A DNA stretch of 7,073 nucleotides. It comes from GCA-2716065 sp036123135 (lineage in GTDB: Bacteria > Bacteroidota > Bacteroidia > Flavobacteriales_D > Parvicellaceae). The notes beneath the pieces are model-generated. The model was not told where the DNA came from and ran no database searches. It worked only from the letters and a program-made list of their open reading frames with translations. The stretch is from assembly GCA_036123135.1 (NCBI GenBank), contig JAZADZ010000067.1:1-7073 (forward strand), read 5' to 3'. The position numbers and the translations under genes are program-made. Below, in pieces: positions 7,008 through 7,073 of the stretch (position 1 is its first letter; every line of letters begins with the position of its first letter).

Positions 7008-7038
7008 TTAAAAATGAATTTAAATCAATACGTCTTTC

Positions 7039-7046
7039 TAAAATTA
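7039..7046 (-). promoter_or_regulatory. Possible -7 element upstream of the DUF1566-type gene
   Basis: The minus strand reads TAATTTTA here, seven of eight bases of TAnnTTTG, about 31 bases before the ATG at 7007. It would give a leader of roughly 25 bases. No clear TTTG is seen at the right distance upstream. The rest of 7008-7073 is AT-rich and shows no gene; it ends in an A8 run before CCCA. Confidence 0.25.
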
Positions 7047-7073
7047 CGTTAATTTGATAATAAAAAAAACCCA

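Noticed and set aside
1..7073. A new defence, mobile or biosynthetic system spanning the window
   Set aside because: Every substantial gene belongs to a known family, and no nuclease, transposase, integrase, reverse transcriptase, repeat array or non-coding RNA locus was found.

Overview
The window is ordinary chromosomal DNA of a low-GC member of the Bacteroidota, most likely Flavobacteriales. The evidence is the very AT-rich coding style, a GWxTD-family protein, secreted MORN-variant and DUF1566-type proteins, the HisRS N-terminus (PSIPKGTRDF, typical of this group), the lack of clear Shine-Dalgarno sequences, and promoter-like TAnnTTTG elements. No rRNA, tRNA, CRISPR array, insertion sequence or phage gene is visible.

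Left half, plus strand. The window opens inside a GWxTD-domain protein gene (1-1047, 5' end missing). A family 2 glycosyltransferase gene (1048-2067) follows with no gap. After a short spacer carrying a good Bacteroidota-type promoter come two small secreted MORN-variant repeat proteins (2165-2905 and 2907-3521). They are one base apart and look like a diverged tandem pair.

Right half, minus strand. Transcription runs leftward from a small secreted DUF1566-type protein (6438-7007), through histidyl-tRNA synthetase hisS (5019-6383), to histidine ammonia-lyase hutH (3536-5014). hisS and hutH are four bases apart and almost certainly co-transcribed, which pairs the enzyme that charges tRNA with histidine and the enzyme that starts histidine breakdown. 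The two halves converge with only 14 bases between the facing stop codons.

No new multi-gene system is evident. The points most worth checking are the hisS-hutH pairing, the tandem MORN-variant pair with long T-tracts in its second gene, the promoter that overlaps the longest possible start of the first MORN gene, and a perfect 10-bp inverted repeat inside the GWxTD gene.
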